Source of the DNA: Syntrophomonas sp. UBA1368
GTDB lineage: Bacteria; Bacillota; Syntrophomonadia; Syntrophomonadales; Syntrophomonadaceae
Reading direction: 5' to 3'
Assembly (NCBI GenBank): GCA_002305965.1
Contig: DBRM01000078.1
Coordinates: forward strand, 87,877-102,569
DNA length: 14,693 nt
Numbering within the stretch: the first letter of the stretch is position 1; each line of letters starts with the position of its first letter. The notes below the pieces were generated by a model, which searched no databases, had not been told where the DNA came from, and saw nothing but the letters and a program-made list of their open reading frames with translations. A program made the position numbers and the translations under genes. Of this stretch, positions 5,576 through 13,256 are shown one piece after another.

Positions 5576-6639
5576 TCAAGGCAAAAATGATAAAACGTCA
5601 GCATGAGTCTTTGCTGGTTGATATAGGGGTCCCGATATTTTCGATCCTGCTGGCATTTATAGTAAGCGGATTATTTCTTTATTTTTCCGGTTATGATCCG
5701 GGTGAGACCTTTTCACGTATGCTTAAAGGAGCTTTCGGCAGCAGTTATGCTGTTTCCGAAACCATTGTAAAAGCGATCCCTTTAATGCTGGCCGGATTGG
5801 CTGTATCGTTGGCATTTCGCATGAAACTATGGAATATAGGAGCCGAAGGGCAATTATATATGGGGGCTTTTGCGGCCTCCTGGGTGGCGCTTTCCTTTGG
5901 AGATCTTAGTTCATGGGTACTGCTGCCCTTAATGTTTTTAGCCGGTTTTATCGGAGGCGCAGTGTGGGGATTTATACCCGGGGCCTTGCGCGGATATTGG
6001 CAGGTCAATGAAACCATTACTACTTTGATGTTGAACTATATAGCAATCTCATGGGTGAGTTACCTGGTTTTCGGACCGTGGAAAGATCCGGCCAGTAAAG
6101 GTTTTCCACTGACTCCGCGTTTTACGCTCAGCGGGTACCTGCCATCTTTCGGGGATAGCCGGGTACATATGGGCTTACTTGTAGCTGTCGTCATAGCGGT
6201 GTTGTTTTATTTGGTGTTAAGATACAGCCGCTGGGGTTATGAAATAAAAGTAATCGGGGAAAGTCAAAATGCGGCCCGTTATGCCGGTATGAACGTGGCC
6301 AGAAATATGGTTTTGGTTATGCTCATCAGCGGGGGAATAGCAGGGATTACTGGTATGATCGAAGTATCAGGGATAACCCATCGGCTGCAACAGGATATTT
6401 CACCGGGATATGGCTTTACAGCAGTTATCGTGGCATGGCTGGCCAGATTGCATCCTTTCAGTATTATCGTGGTGGCGTTCCTGTTTGGTGCTTTGCTGGT
6501 AGGAGGTTTTGGAATACAGACTTTCGGGATTCCTTATTCAATTGTACTCATGTTGGAGGGGAGTATTCTCTTTTTCCTTTTAGCAGGGGAATTTTTGCGC
6601 CGGTATAAAATCATTTTGGTCCGTAAGGAGGAGCAATGA
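5572..6639 (+). CDS. ABC importer permease subunit 1 (NupP/YufP type)
   Basis: Integral membrane subunit of the importer, BPD_transp_2 family. Of 355 residues, most lie in about ten hydrophobic segments, starting with VPIFSILLAFIVSGLFLYFS. Family hallmarks visible are MKLWNIGAEGQLYMGAFAA in the first third, NETITTLMLNYIA, and the cytoplasmic coupling-loop region WGYEIKVIGESQNAARYAGM about two thirds along. The start overlaps the stop of the ATPase gene (ATGA). A second in-frame ATG at 5587 is a possible alternative, removing five residues. The end overlaps the start of the next permease, so all three membrane-complex genes are translationally coupled. It should form a heterodimeric channel with the next gene product. 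Confidence 0.9.
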   Translation: MIKAKMIKRQHESLLVDIGVPIFSILLAFIVSGLFLYFSGYDPGETFSRMLKGAFGSSYAVSETIVKAIPLMLAGLAVSLAFRMKLWNIGAEGQLYMGAFAASWVALSFGDLSSWVLLPLMFLAGFIGGAVWGFIPGALRGYWQVNETITTLMLNYIAISWVSYLVFGPWKDPASKGFPLTPRFTLSGYLPSFGDSRVHMGLLVAVVIAVLFYLVLRYSRWGYEIKVIGESQNAARYAGMNVARNMVLVMLISGGIAGITGMIEVSGITHRLQQDISPGYGFTAVIVAWLARLHPFSIIVVAFLFGALLVGGFGIQTFGIPYSIVLMLEGSILFFLLAGEFLRRYKIILVRKEEQ

Positions 6640-7565
6640 TGGATAACGTAATAGCAGCACTTCTTACAGCAGCCATTGTAGCTGGTACTCCAATATTATT
6701 TGCAGCACTGGGCGAACTTCTGACTGAGAAGTCAGGAATACTCAACCTTGGTGTAGAAGGAATGATGTTGGTGGGAGCAGTAGTAGGCTTCATTTTTACT
6801 ATTCAAACCGGTAACCATTGGTATGGGTTTTCGGCGGCTATGATCAGCGGAGGGCTGACAGCCTTGATTCATGCCTTTATTTCTGTAACCCTCAAAGGTA
6901 ATCAGGTGGTCTGTGGCCTGGCTTTAACGATTTTTGGAACCGGAACCAGCGGCTTCCTTGGCAAGGCTTATCAGGGACTGCCAACGGCTGATCCGGTCAG
7001 TAAAATAGCTATACCATACCTAAATGATATTCCTGTTATCGGTAAGATCTTTTTCAATCACGATCCCCTGGTGTATATCGCCTTTATACTGGCAATTATT
7101 TTCTGGCTGATCCTGTACAGGACCAAATGGGGATTAAGTATAAGGGCTGTGGGAGAAAATCCTGCCGCAGCTGATGCAGTGGGTATCAGTGTTTCCAGAG
7201 TACGCTACTTTTGTACGATTGTCGGCGGTATGATGGCTGGTCTGGGAGGGGCTTATTTATCACTGGTTTATGCACCTTCCTGGCAGGAAAATATGACCGC
7301 CGGGCGAGGATGGATTGCAGTTGCTCTGGTCATATTTGCACTCTGGAATCCCATATGGGCGATAGCAGGTTCTTACTTGTTTGGTGCAGTGGAAGCCATG
7401 ACCTTTGGCTTGCAGATTGCTGGTATAAAAGTATCGGCTTTTTTCCTGCAAATGCTGCCTTATTTATTTACGGTGATCGTGTTGGTTGTCGTCACCATAA
7501 AAATGCGGCAGGATGCGGGGGCGCCTAATGCCTTGGGTACGGCATATGATCGTGAAGAACGATGA
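6636..7565 (+). CDS. ABC importer permease subunit 2 (NupQ/YufQ type)
   Basis: Partner permease of the importer, 309 residues, BPD_transp_2 family with about eight to ten membrane segments. Hallmarks are ELLTEKSGILNLGVEGMML near the N-terminus and the coupling-loop sequence WGLSIRAVGENPAAADAVGI. AAGGAGGAG (6625-6633) lies inside the end of the upstream permease. Two adjacent ATG codons (6636 and 6639) are available: the first gives the 4-nt overlap, while the second is 7 nt from AAGGAGG and may be the one used. It is the last gene of the importer unit; an 88-nt gap with no clear terminator follows before tldD, so read-through into the protease pair is possible. Confidence 0.9.
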   Translation: MMDNVIAALLTAAIVAGTPILFAALGELLTEKSGILNLGVEGMMLVGAVVGFIFTIQTGNHWYGFSAAMISGGLTALIHAFISVTLKGNQVVCGLALTIFGTGTSGFLGKAYQGLPTADPVSKIAIPYLNDIPVIGKIFFNHDPLVYIAFILAIIFWLILYRTKWGLSIRAVGENPAAADAVGISVSRVRYFCTIVGGMMAGLGGAYLSLVYAPSWQENMTAGRGWIAVALVIFALWNPIWAIAGSYLFGAVEAMTFGLQIAGIKVSAFFLQMLPYLFTVIVLVVVTIKMRQDAGAPNALGTAYDREER

Positions 7566-7653
7566 CTTAAGGCAGAATTAAAATAAACCAGCCGGTTAAA
7601 TTATACTTAAAAATATATTTTAGTCGGTACGATCTTCTGACAGGAGGAAGTGG

Positions 7654-9072
7654 ATGTTAGATAAGTATATATTAAACCAGGTTTTGGACGAAGCACTGAA
7701 AAGTGGGGGCGACTTTGCAGAAATTTACGTCGAGGAAAAAAATATCAGCAATATATACTATGACGACGATAAAATCGAGAGTATAAACAGTGGAAGAGAA
7801 AAAGGTGCAGGGATCAGGGTCATCAAACAAGGGAACACTGCTTATGTTTATACAAATGATCTATCCACCAAAAGCTTATTAAAAGCTGCTGAAACGGCAA
7901 GTCGTGCTGCCGGCCCCAATATGATAAACAGGTCTTCTATAGCCCTGAATTGTAAAAGCATAAACAGCCAAATTCGTTTTCAACCTGAGCAATTATCTTT
8001 TGCAGATAAAATCCAACATATTGTATCAGCCAATAACATAGCCCGTAATTTCAGCAAAGATATTCGTCAGGTCACTATAACACTGGGAGAAGCCCGCAAA
8101 ACAGTGCAAATTGCCAACAGTGAAGGTGAATTAATCGAAGATGAAAGATCGCGGGTAAGAATGAGCATTAGTGCAGTTGCGGCACAGGGGAATATTGTTC
8201 AGACTGGTTATGAATCAGCCGGGGAAATTGGCGGTTGGGAGTTACTTAATAAGGTTTCTCTTGATGATATGGCCCTTAATGCTGCCAAACTGGCTGTAAA
8301 CATGCTCTCTGCTCAACCGGCACCGGTCGGAAAAATGCCGGTTGTTATGTCATCAACAGCAGGAGGAACCCTGGTGCACGAAGCTTGCGGGCATGGACTG
8401 GAGGCTGATCTGGTTCAAAAAGGCCTGTCCGTATATAAAGATAACCGGGGTAAGCAAGTTGCGGCATCCGGAGTGAATATAATTGATGATGCTACCATTG
8501 AAGGCAAATATGGATCCTATCAATTTGATGATGAAGGTATTCGCGCCCAACGAAAGGTTTTGATTGAAAATGGTGAATTATGTGGTTACATGTATGACCG
8601 GTTAACAGCTCAAAAAGATGGCACAAAATCCACCGGCAACGGACGGCGGGAATCCTATCAGCACAAACCCATACCACGCATGTCCAATACCATGATCGGA
8701 CCTGGTTCTGAAGAACCGGAGCAGATCATCAAATCAACCTCCCATGGACTTCTGGTCAAGAAGATGGGAGGCGGGCAGGTCAATACCACCAATGGTGATT
8801 TTGTTTTTGAGGTCCAGGAAGCCTATCTGATTGAAAATGGTGAAATCAAATCTCCGGTCAGGGGAGCTATTTTGACCGGGAACGGACCGGAAGTGTTGAA
8901 AAATATTGACAGCATCGGGAAGGATTTGGGCTTTGGTATCGGTACCTGCGGGAAAGACGGACAAGGTGTGGCAGTTGGTGATGCACAGCCTACCATACGC
9001 ATCAAACAACTTACCATTGGCGGAACAAGAATGGCAGACGGCCCGCAGATTAAAAGAATCAGGCGAAAATAG
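7654..9072 (+). CDS. tldD: TldD-family zinc metalloprotease
   Basis: Catalytic subunit of a TldD/TldE heterodimeric peptidase (family M103), a cytoplasmic protease which in E. coli trims microcin B17 precursor and degrades the CcdA antitoxin; general substrates are unfolded peptides. The metal motif HEACGH (242-247, HExxxH form) lies in the segment TAGGTLVHEACGHGLEADL, and the expected third ligand is Cys432 in the segment GTCGKDGQGVAVGDAQPT. The N-terminal domain shows the typical AEIYVEEKN and GAGIRVIKQGNTAYVYTNDL stretches. Length 472 residues, close to the usual 470-480. The ATG is preceded by AGGAGG with a 6-nt spacer. The stop TAG overlaps the ribosome binding site of the adjacent tldE-like gene, so the two are co-expressed, as a heterodimer requires. 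Confidence 0.93.
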   Translation: MLDKYILNQVLDEALKSGGDFAEIYVEEKNISNIYYDDDKIESINSGREKGAGIRVIKQGNTAYVYTNDLSTKSLLKAAETASRAAGPNMINRSSIALNCKSINSQIRFQPEQLSFADKIQHIVSANNIARNFSKDIRQVTITLGEARKTVQIANSEGELIEDERSRVRMSISAVAAQGNIVQTGYESAGEIGGWELLNKVSLDDMALNAAKLAVNMLSAQPAPVGKMPVVMSSTAGGTLVHEACGHGLEADLVQKGLSVYKDNRGKQVAASGVNIIDDATIEGKYGSYQFDDEGIRAQRKVLIENGELCGYMYDRLTAQKDGTKSTGNGRRESYQHKPIPRMSNTMIGPGSEEPEQIIKSTSHGLLVKKMGGGQVNTTNGDFVFEVQEAYLIENGEIKSPVRGAILTGNGPEVLKNIDSIGKDLGFGIGTCGKDGQGVAVGDAQPTIRIKQLTIGGTRMADGPQIKRIRRK

Positions 9073-9080
9073 GAGGAACT

Positions 9081-10421
9081 ATGAACGAGGACTACTTAAA
9101 GGAAGCCGGTTATATAGCTTTGGAAGCGGGTCTTCGCAAAGGGGTCGATACTGAAGTCTATCTTACGATCAACCGTCAATTAAGTATAGAAGTGGCAGAT
9201 CATTTGGTGGAAACTCTGAAAGAATCGGAGGAAACCGGTCTGGGCATAAGGTTGATAAAAGACAATAAAATAGGATTTGCTTATACCAGTGACTTATCCG
9301 CCCGGGCGATCCTGGAAGCGGTTGATGATGCATACCAAATCACCGCATATACATCTGCAGATCAATATAATCAACTGCCCTCAGGGAAATATGAATATCA
9401 GGCTATGCAGCTTTATGATGAAGAGATAAATTCAGCTTCAGTTGAAACAAAAATAGCAATGGCCCAACAGGTGGAAGAAGCTGCCCGGCAAACCGATGGA
9501 CGTATATCTATTATTGAGAGAGCTGGCTATGAAGACGCAGAATATATTACTTTGATAATGAATACCAACGGACTTTATGCCAGCGCCAAGGGGAACTTCA
9601 GCGGGATCTATATTTATTTGGCTGCGGAAGAAAAGGGAGATGCTCAGACAGGATTTGCCATGTGTATGAGCAAATGGTTTAAGGATTTGCAGCCAATTAA
9701 AGTTGGCAGGGAAGCAGCCGCCAATGCGATCCGCAGCCTCCATGCCAGGAATATTGATTCAGCAGTTATTCCCTGCGTAATGGAACCTTACGTAGTTACC
9801 CAATTCATGACCATCTTATCCCGCATGGTCAATGCGGAAACCGTTCAAAAGGGGAAGTCGCTGCTGGCAGGGAAAATAGGGCAGAAGATTGCTTCAACAA
9901 GCTTTCATTTAGTTGACGATGCAACCAGGGCCGATGGAACAGCCTGCTTTCCTTTTGATGATGAAGGAGTTCCCACCCGCTGCAATCAAATTATCAGCCG
10001 CGGGGTGTTAAATCATTATTTGTATGATACTTATTCTGCTGCCAGGGACGGCGTAACTTCCACTGGTAATGCAAGACGGGCCTCCTTTCGATCTTTACCG
10101 GGAGTCGGCAGTTCCAATTTTATGGTCTTGCCTGCTGCTAATAGTACTGAATCTCTGATAGCGGGCATCGGCAAAGGACTATATATTACAGAAGTCATGG
10201 GAATGCATACCGTAAATCCCATATCCGGAGATTTTTCCGTAGGGGCAGCAGGTATAATGATAGAAAATGGCGGTCTCACATTCCCGGTACGCGGAATAAC
10301 CATTGCCGGGAACATTGTTGATTTACTGCAGAATATTGATGCGGTGGGCAGCGATATGCGGTTTTATGGCAGCAAAGCAGCTCCTGCCCTTCGTTTGCAG
10401 AATGTAAATATAAGCGGCTGA
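9081..10421 (+). CDS. pmbA: TldE/PmbA-family non-catalytic protease partner
   Basis: Partner of TldD in the TldD/TldE complex, 446 residues, close to the 450 of E. coli PmbA. It shares the fold of its neighbour (for example GLGIRLIKDNKIGFAYTSDL near the N-terminus and ARDGVTSTGNARRASF towards the C-terminus) but lacks HExxxH: the position corresponding to the TldD metal site reads VMEPYVVTQFM. This absence is normal for TldE, whose subunit is structural and helps form the substrate channel. AGGAGG (9071-9076) overlaps the tldD stop and the ATG follows 4 nt later. The gap to aroQ is 22 nt, so the pair may be transcribed together with the downstream aroQ-peptidase-efp genes. Confidence 0.9.
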   Translation: MNEDYLKEAGYIALEAGLRKGVDTEVYLTINRQLSIEVADHLVETLKESEETGLGIRLIKDNKIGFAYTSDLSARAILEAVDDAYQITAYTSADQYNQLPSGKYEYQAMQLYDEEINSASVETKIAMAQQVEEAARQTDGRISIIERAGYEDAEYITLIMNTNGLYASAKGNFSGIYIYLAAEEKGDAQTGFAMCMSKWFKDLQPIKVGREAAANAIRSLHARNIDSAVIPCVMEPYVVTQFMTILSRMVNAETVQKGKSLLAGKIGQKIASTSFHLVDDATRADGTACFPFDDEGVPTRCNQIISRGVLNHYLYDTYSAARDGVTSTGNARRASFRSLPGVGSSNFMVLPAANSTESLIAGIGKGLYITEVMGMHTVNPISGDFSVGAAGIMIENGGLTFPVRGITIAGNIVDLLQNIDAVGSDMRFYGSKAAPALRLQNVNISG

Positions 10422-10443
10422 TAACAAAAGGAGGCGGAGAAAG

Positions 10444-10887
10444 TTGCACAAAATTTTAGTGATCAATGGTCCCAATCTTAATTTATTGGGAATAAGAGAA
10501 CCTAATTTATATGGAACTCAATCACTTGATGAAATTAATGCTGGTTTATGCGAAATGGCAGCTGAAAACGGAGTTGAACTGGAGTTTTTCCAATCCAATT
10601 CCGAAGGTGCAATGATCGACAGAATCCATTCGGCTTATGGTGAGGCCAGTTTTATCATCATTAATGCAGGGGCTTTGACCCACAGCAGCATTGCTGTTCA
10701 CGATGCGCTTAAAGCGGTGAACATACCAGTGATAGAAGTACATATGACCAATATATACGCCCGGGAAGACTTTCGCCGTCAGTCATTTATCTCACCGGCA
10801 GCAATTGGCGGCATATTTGGGTTGGGTCCGGCTGTATATAAAATGGCTTTGCAAGCAGCAATAAATATGTTAAATAATAAAAGGTAA
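10444..10887 (+). CDS. aroQ: Type II 3-dehydroquinate dehydratase
   Basis: Converts 3-dehydroquinate to 3-dehydroshikimate in the shikimate pathway; the type II enzyme is a small flavodoxin-like dodecamer. At 147 residues it has normal length. Recognisable elements are INGPNLNLLGIREPNLYG (catalytic Arg18 and Tyr23 loop), Asn74, the substrate-binding stretch IPVIEVHMTN with His100, and AREDFRR with Arg107. The usual NPGAYTHTS-like motif reads NAGALTHSS here, with Ala for Pro and Leu for the aromatic residue; the catalytic residues remain. The start is a TTG at 10444, with GGAGG upstream in AAAGGAGGCGG. The following gene is an Xaa-Pro peptidase, then efp, the same order as yqhS-yqhT-efp in Bacillus subtilis. 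Confidence 0.93.
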   Translation: MHKILVINGPNLNLLGIREPNLYGTQSLDEINAGLCEMAAENGVELEFFQSNSEGAMIDRIHSAYGEASFIIINAGALTHSSIAVHDALKAVNIPVIEVHMTNIYAREDFRRQSFISPAAIGGIFGLGPAVYKMALQAAINMLNNKR

Positions 10888-10914
10888 ATCTTTATCAGTA
10901 TTATTTCATTTGAG

Positions 10915-11985
10915 GTGTTCCATATTAACGATAGAATTGAAAAGATAAGGGATCATTTGCAGCGTCAGAAAATCGATGCTTTTTTGGTTTGCAAGCCGGA
11001 AAACATAAGATATTTATCTGGCTTTACCGGCGGATATGATGCCCGGCTTTTCATTACGGCACAAAGGAAATACATTATCAGTGATTCCCGCTACCGCGAA
11101 CAGGCTGCACGCCAATGTCCTGAATGGGAACTGATCGAAGAAAAAAACTTCGATGGCAGCAAATTTAACCTGCTGGCGGGCAGTTTTGACAATATGGCTT
11201 TTGAAAGCCAGGTTGTAAGTTATGATACTTATTCCTGGCTGAAGAAAAATCTTAAAACAGAATTGATCCCCGTAAAGGGAATCGTGGAGAACGACAGAAT
11301 TATTAAAGACGAGACTGAACTTGAGCTGATCAGACAAGCGGCTGCAATTGGTGATGCGGTATTCGCTGAAATGTTAAGCCAAATTAGGCTAGGTATGAGC
11401 GAAAAGGAAATTGCCGACAAAATCGATAATTTACTGCGTCAAAAAGGCTGCGAAAAGGAAGCATTCACTACCATTGCCGTTGCAGGAGAAAATGCCGCTC
11501 TGCCGCATGGCACCCCTGGCGACAAAGTTATTGCAGCTGGTGAAATGATAACCATGGATTACGGTGGTTTTTTTCAGGGATATCTGGCTGATATGACCAG
11601 GACCATTGGGATAGGAGAAATGGACTCTTCCTATCACGATAAGTATATGGCGGTTTTAGAAGCGCAACAATTAGGGGTTTCCATGATCAAAGCCGGGATA
11701 CGATGCAAAGATGTGGACCAGGCAGTAAGAACCCGGTTACAATCATATGGTCTGGACGAGTATTTTCTTCACAGTACGGGTCATGGAGTCGGCCTGGAAG
11801 TTCATGAAATGCCAGCTGTTTCATCAAGCAGTGATACAGTTGTACAACCGGGCATGGTAATAACAATCGAACCTGGTATTTACATAAAAGGTTGGGGAGG
11901 AATTCGTATAGAAGATACAGTAATAGTAAAACAAGACAGCTGCGAAGTTGTGACCAAAGCCAACAAAAATCTTATACTGATTTAA
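10915..11985 (+). CDS. Xaa-Pro aminopeptidase-like M24B metallopeptidase
   Basis: Removes N-terminal residues next to proline (YqhT/PepQ-like), a cytoplasmic pita-bread metalloenzyme. The N-terminal creatinase-like domain starts near INDRIEKIRDHLQRQKID and contains NIRYLSGFTGG; the catalytic domain has the dinuclear metal ligands in MDYGGFFQGYLADMTR (two Asp), STGHGVGLEVHE (His), ITIEPGIY (Glu) and GGIRIEDT (Glu). Numbered from the ATT at 10924 these are D212, D223, H287, E316 and E330. About 355 residues, normal for the family. Start choice is unusual: the GTG at 10915 has no ribosome binding site, whereas GAGGTG (10912-10917) sits 6 nt before an in-frame ATT at 10924 that aligns with the expected N-terminus. 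GTG is given as the conservative start. Linked to efp by 12 nt; both proteins concern proline, one peptide bonds, the other translation. Confidence 0.92.
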   Translation: MFHINDRIEKIRDHLQRQKIDAFLVCKPENIRYLSGFTGGYDARLFITAQRKYIISDSRYREQAARQCPEWELIEEKNFDGSKFNLLAGSFDNMAFESQVVSYDTYSWLKKNLKTELIPVKGIVENDRIIKDETELELIRQAAAIGDAVFAEMLSQIRLGMSEKEIADKIDNLLRQKGCEKEAFTTIAVAGENAALPHGTPGDKVIAAGEMITMDYGGFFQGYLADMTRTIGIGEMDSSYHDKYMAVLEAQQLGVSMIKAGIRCKDVDQAVRTRLQSYGLDEYFLHSTGHGVGLEVHEMPAVSSSSDTVVQPGMVITIEPGIYIKGWGGIRIEDTVIVKQDSCEVVTKANKNLILI

Positions 11986-11997
11986 TGGAGGGATGAG

Positions 11998-12555
11998 ATG
12001 ATTTCCGTAAATGATTTTAAAACGGGTGTAACCATCGAAATGGAAGGACAGGCTTATCAGGTAGTTGATTTCCAGCATGTAAAACCAGGTAAGGGAGCAG
12101 CCTTTGTAAGAGCCAAACTCAAAAATGTAAAAACCGGATCAGTGGTGGAAAAGACGTTTCGAGCCGGAGAAAAAGTAGCCCGCGCCCATCTGGATAAAAG
12201 AGAAATGCAATTTTTATATAAAGACTCCGATGGCTATAATTTTATGGATAATGAGAGTTACGACCAGATCAGCATCAATCAGGAAACCTTAGGGGACGGG
12301 TCTAAATGGCTGCTGGAAAACATGGTCATTGAGGTATTGCTGTTCCAGGGAAATATAATTGGAATTGAATTGCCCAATTTTGTGGAATTGACAGTTGTTG
12401 AAACGGAACCGGGTGTTAAAGGCGATACCGCAACCGGTGCCACGAAACTTGCCAAACTGGAAACAGGAGCTTCCGTTCAGGTCCCTCTGTTTATTAATGA
12501 GGGAGATCGTTTGAGAATCGATACGCGCACAGGCCAATATATGGAAAGAGCCTGA
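11998..12555 (+). CDS. efp: Translation elongation factor P
   Basis: Binds stalled ribosomes between the P and E sites and promotes peptide-bond formation at consecutive prolines. The 185-residue length and three beta-barrel domains (about 1-64, 65-128 and 129-185) are standard. The tip of domain I reads HVKPGKGAAF, placing Lys32 at the position that carries the modification in this family; a lysine rather than arginine here, flanked by PG-KG, is the common form, and in Bacillus subtilis the equivalent lysine carries 5-aminopentanol. No modification enzyme (EpmA/EpmB or YmfI) is present in the window. The C-terminal signature is seen as VPLFINEGDRLRIDTRTGQYMERA. GGAGGG precedes the ATG by about 6 nt. 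The gene closes the aroQ-peptidase-efp group; a 105-nt gap follows. Confidence 0.97.
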   Translation: MISVNDFKTGVTIEMEGQAYQVVDFQHVKPGKGAAFVRAKLKNVKTGSVVEKTFRAGEKVARAHLDKREMQFLYKDSDGYNFMDNESYDQISINQETLGDGSKWLLENMVIEVLLFQGNIIGIELPNFVELTVVETEPGVKGDTATGATKLAKLETGASVQVPLFINEGDRLRIDTRTGQYMERA

Positions 12556-12599
12556 TCTGATAAAATCATTGTTTATTTAAATCAACCGGACACAAGTTT

Positions 12600-12658
12600 A
12601 AAATTCTCCTTTTTTGAAATAATAATCATAGTTGATTAGCATCTAAAAGGAGGATTTT
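12600..12658 (+). promoter_or_regulatory. Hairpin burying the ribosome binding site of the zinc-ribbon gene
   Basis: AAAATTCTCCTTTT (12600-12613) pairs with AAAAGGAGGATTTT (12645-12658) in a 14-bp stem with one G-U wobble. The loop has an inner 6-bp stem TAATCA (12623-12628) and TGATTA (12633-12638). The ribosome binding site AGGAGG (12648-12653) is wholly inside the 3' arm and the ATG is at 12661, so the closed fold should hinder initiation. It could instead act as a weak terminator for efp. Confidence 0.5.
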
Positions 12659-12660
12659 TT

Positions 12661-13095
12661 ATGTCATTTGATATATCTGAAAAAATAAGCTATCTTCAGG
12701 GCTTAAGTGAAGGACTGAATATTAGTGATGCCAGTCCCCAGGGGAAAATAGTTTCGGGCATATTGGCTGTTCTGGAGGAAATAGCCGAAGCCATGATAAA
12801 TATGCAGTGTGAATTCGAAGATTTCAAGGAATATGTTGAGAGCATTGATGATGATTTATTTGACCTGGAAGAAAACTTCTTAAGTGATGAAGAGTTTATT
12901 GAGACACAATGTCAAAATTGCGGAGAAGAAATCTATTTCGAGTCAAGCTTGTTGGATGACGAAGAGGAAGAACGGCTGGAGATCATATGCCCAAATTGTA
13001 ATGAAGTGATCTTTATCAATGACGGGTCTTTTGATCATGAATTTACCTATTTCCCTGATGAAATGGAAAACAGTCAGCCACACGAACAAGCTTAA
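12661..13095 (+). CDS. CD1247-type acidic zinc-ribbon protein
   Basis: A 144-residue, strongly acidic protein of unknown function. The N-terminal helical part (about 1-75; begins SFDISEKISYLQGLSEGLNI) matches what is annotated in Clostridia as the CD1247 N-terminal domain, sometimes misleadingly labelled a transcriptional regulator. The C-terminal half carries two CxxC knuckles, C84-x-x-C87 (CQNC) and C110-x-x-C113 (CPNC), about 22 residues apart, which should bind one zinc ion. The many Asp and Glu residues and the absence of a basic surface argue against simple DNA binding; a protein-interaction or ribosome/RNA-polymerase-associated role is possible but unproven. It lies between efp and spoIIIAA, in the slot of yqhV in Bacillus. 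AAGGAGG is strong but falls within a predicted hairpin. A strong terminator follows, so it does not run into the spoIIIA operon. Confidence 0.78.
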   Translation: MSFDISEKISYLQGLSEGLNISDASPQGKIVSGILAVLEEIAEAMINMQCEFEDFKEYVESIDDDLFDLEENFLSDEEFIETQCQNCGEEIYFESSLLDDEEEERLEIICPNCNEVIFINDGSFDHEFTYFPDEMENSQPHEQA

Positions 13096-13122
13096 GGATT
13101 TGCGGTCATAATAGTTACTTGA

Positions 13123-13158
13123 CAGGGAACCACAGCAAAGGTGGTTCCCTGCTTTTTT
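13123..13158 (+). terminator. Strong rho-independent terminator
   Basis: A perfect 11-bp stem CAGGGAACCAC (13123-13133) and GTGGTTCCCTG (13141-13151), 7-nt loop, then C and six T residues (13153-13158). It ends transcription 28 nt after the zinc-ribbon gene stop and insulates the spoIIIA operon from vegetative read-through. Confidence 0.93.
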
Positions 13159-13204
13159 CTGCCCGCAATTTCGATTTATTAATCTTGATGATCATGAGTA
13201 ATAT

Positions 13205-13234
13205 GGAATATTTTACACTTCACTCCAATATATA
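13205..13234 (+). promoter_or_regulatory. Candidate sigma-E (mother-cell) promoter of the spoIIIA operon
   Basis: GGAATATT (13205-13212), then 14 nt and AATATATA (13227-13234). The ATATT -35 core and the ATA at the -10 box fit the sigma-E pattern (roughly GTCATATT and CATACAAT, 13-15 nt apart) only partly. Support comes from the location: the spoIIIA operon is sigma-E dependent in Bacillus subtilis, a strong terminator lies directly upstream, and no good vegetative promoter is visible. Confidence 0.45.
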
Positions 13235-13256
13235 AATAAAGCAAGGAGGTGTGCAT

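Noticed and set aside
7610..7621. Palindrome AAAATATATTTT upstream of tldD
   Set aside because: A low-complexity AT palindrome expected by chance; no clear promoter or terminator geometry around it.
9081..10421. Absence of HExxxH in the TldE-like protein as pseudogenisation
   Set aside because: PmbA/TldE proteins characteristically lack the metal motif; length and the rest of the fold are intact.
12614..12642. Promoter TTGAAA-17-TAGCAT ahead of the zinc-ribbon gene
   Set aside because: The transcript would start at about the ribosome binding site itself, leaving no usable leader; the boxes overlap the hairpin loop.
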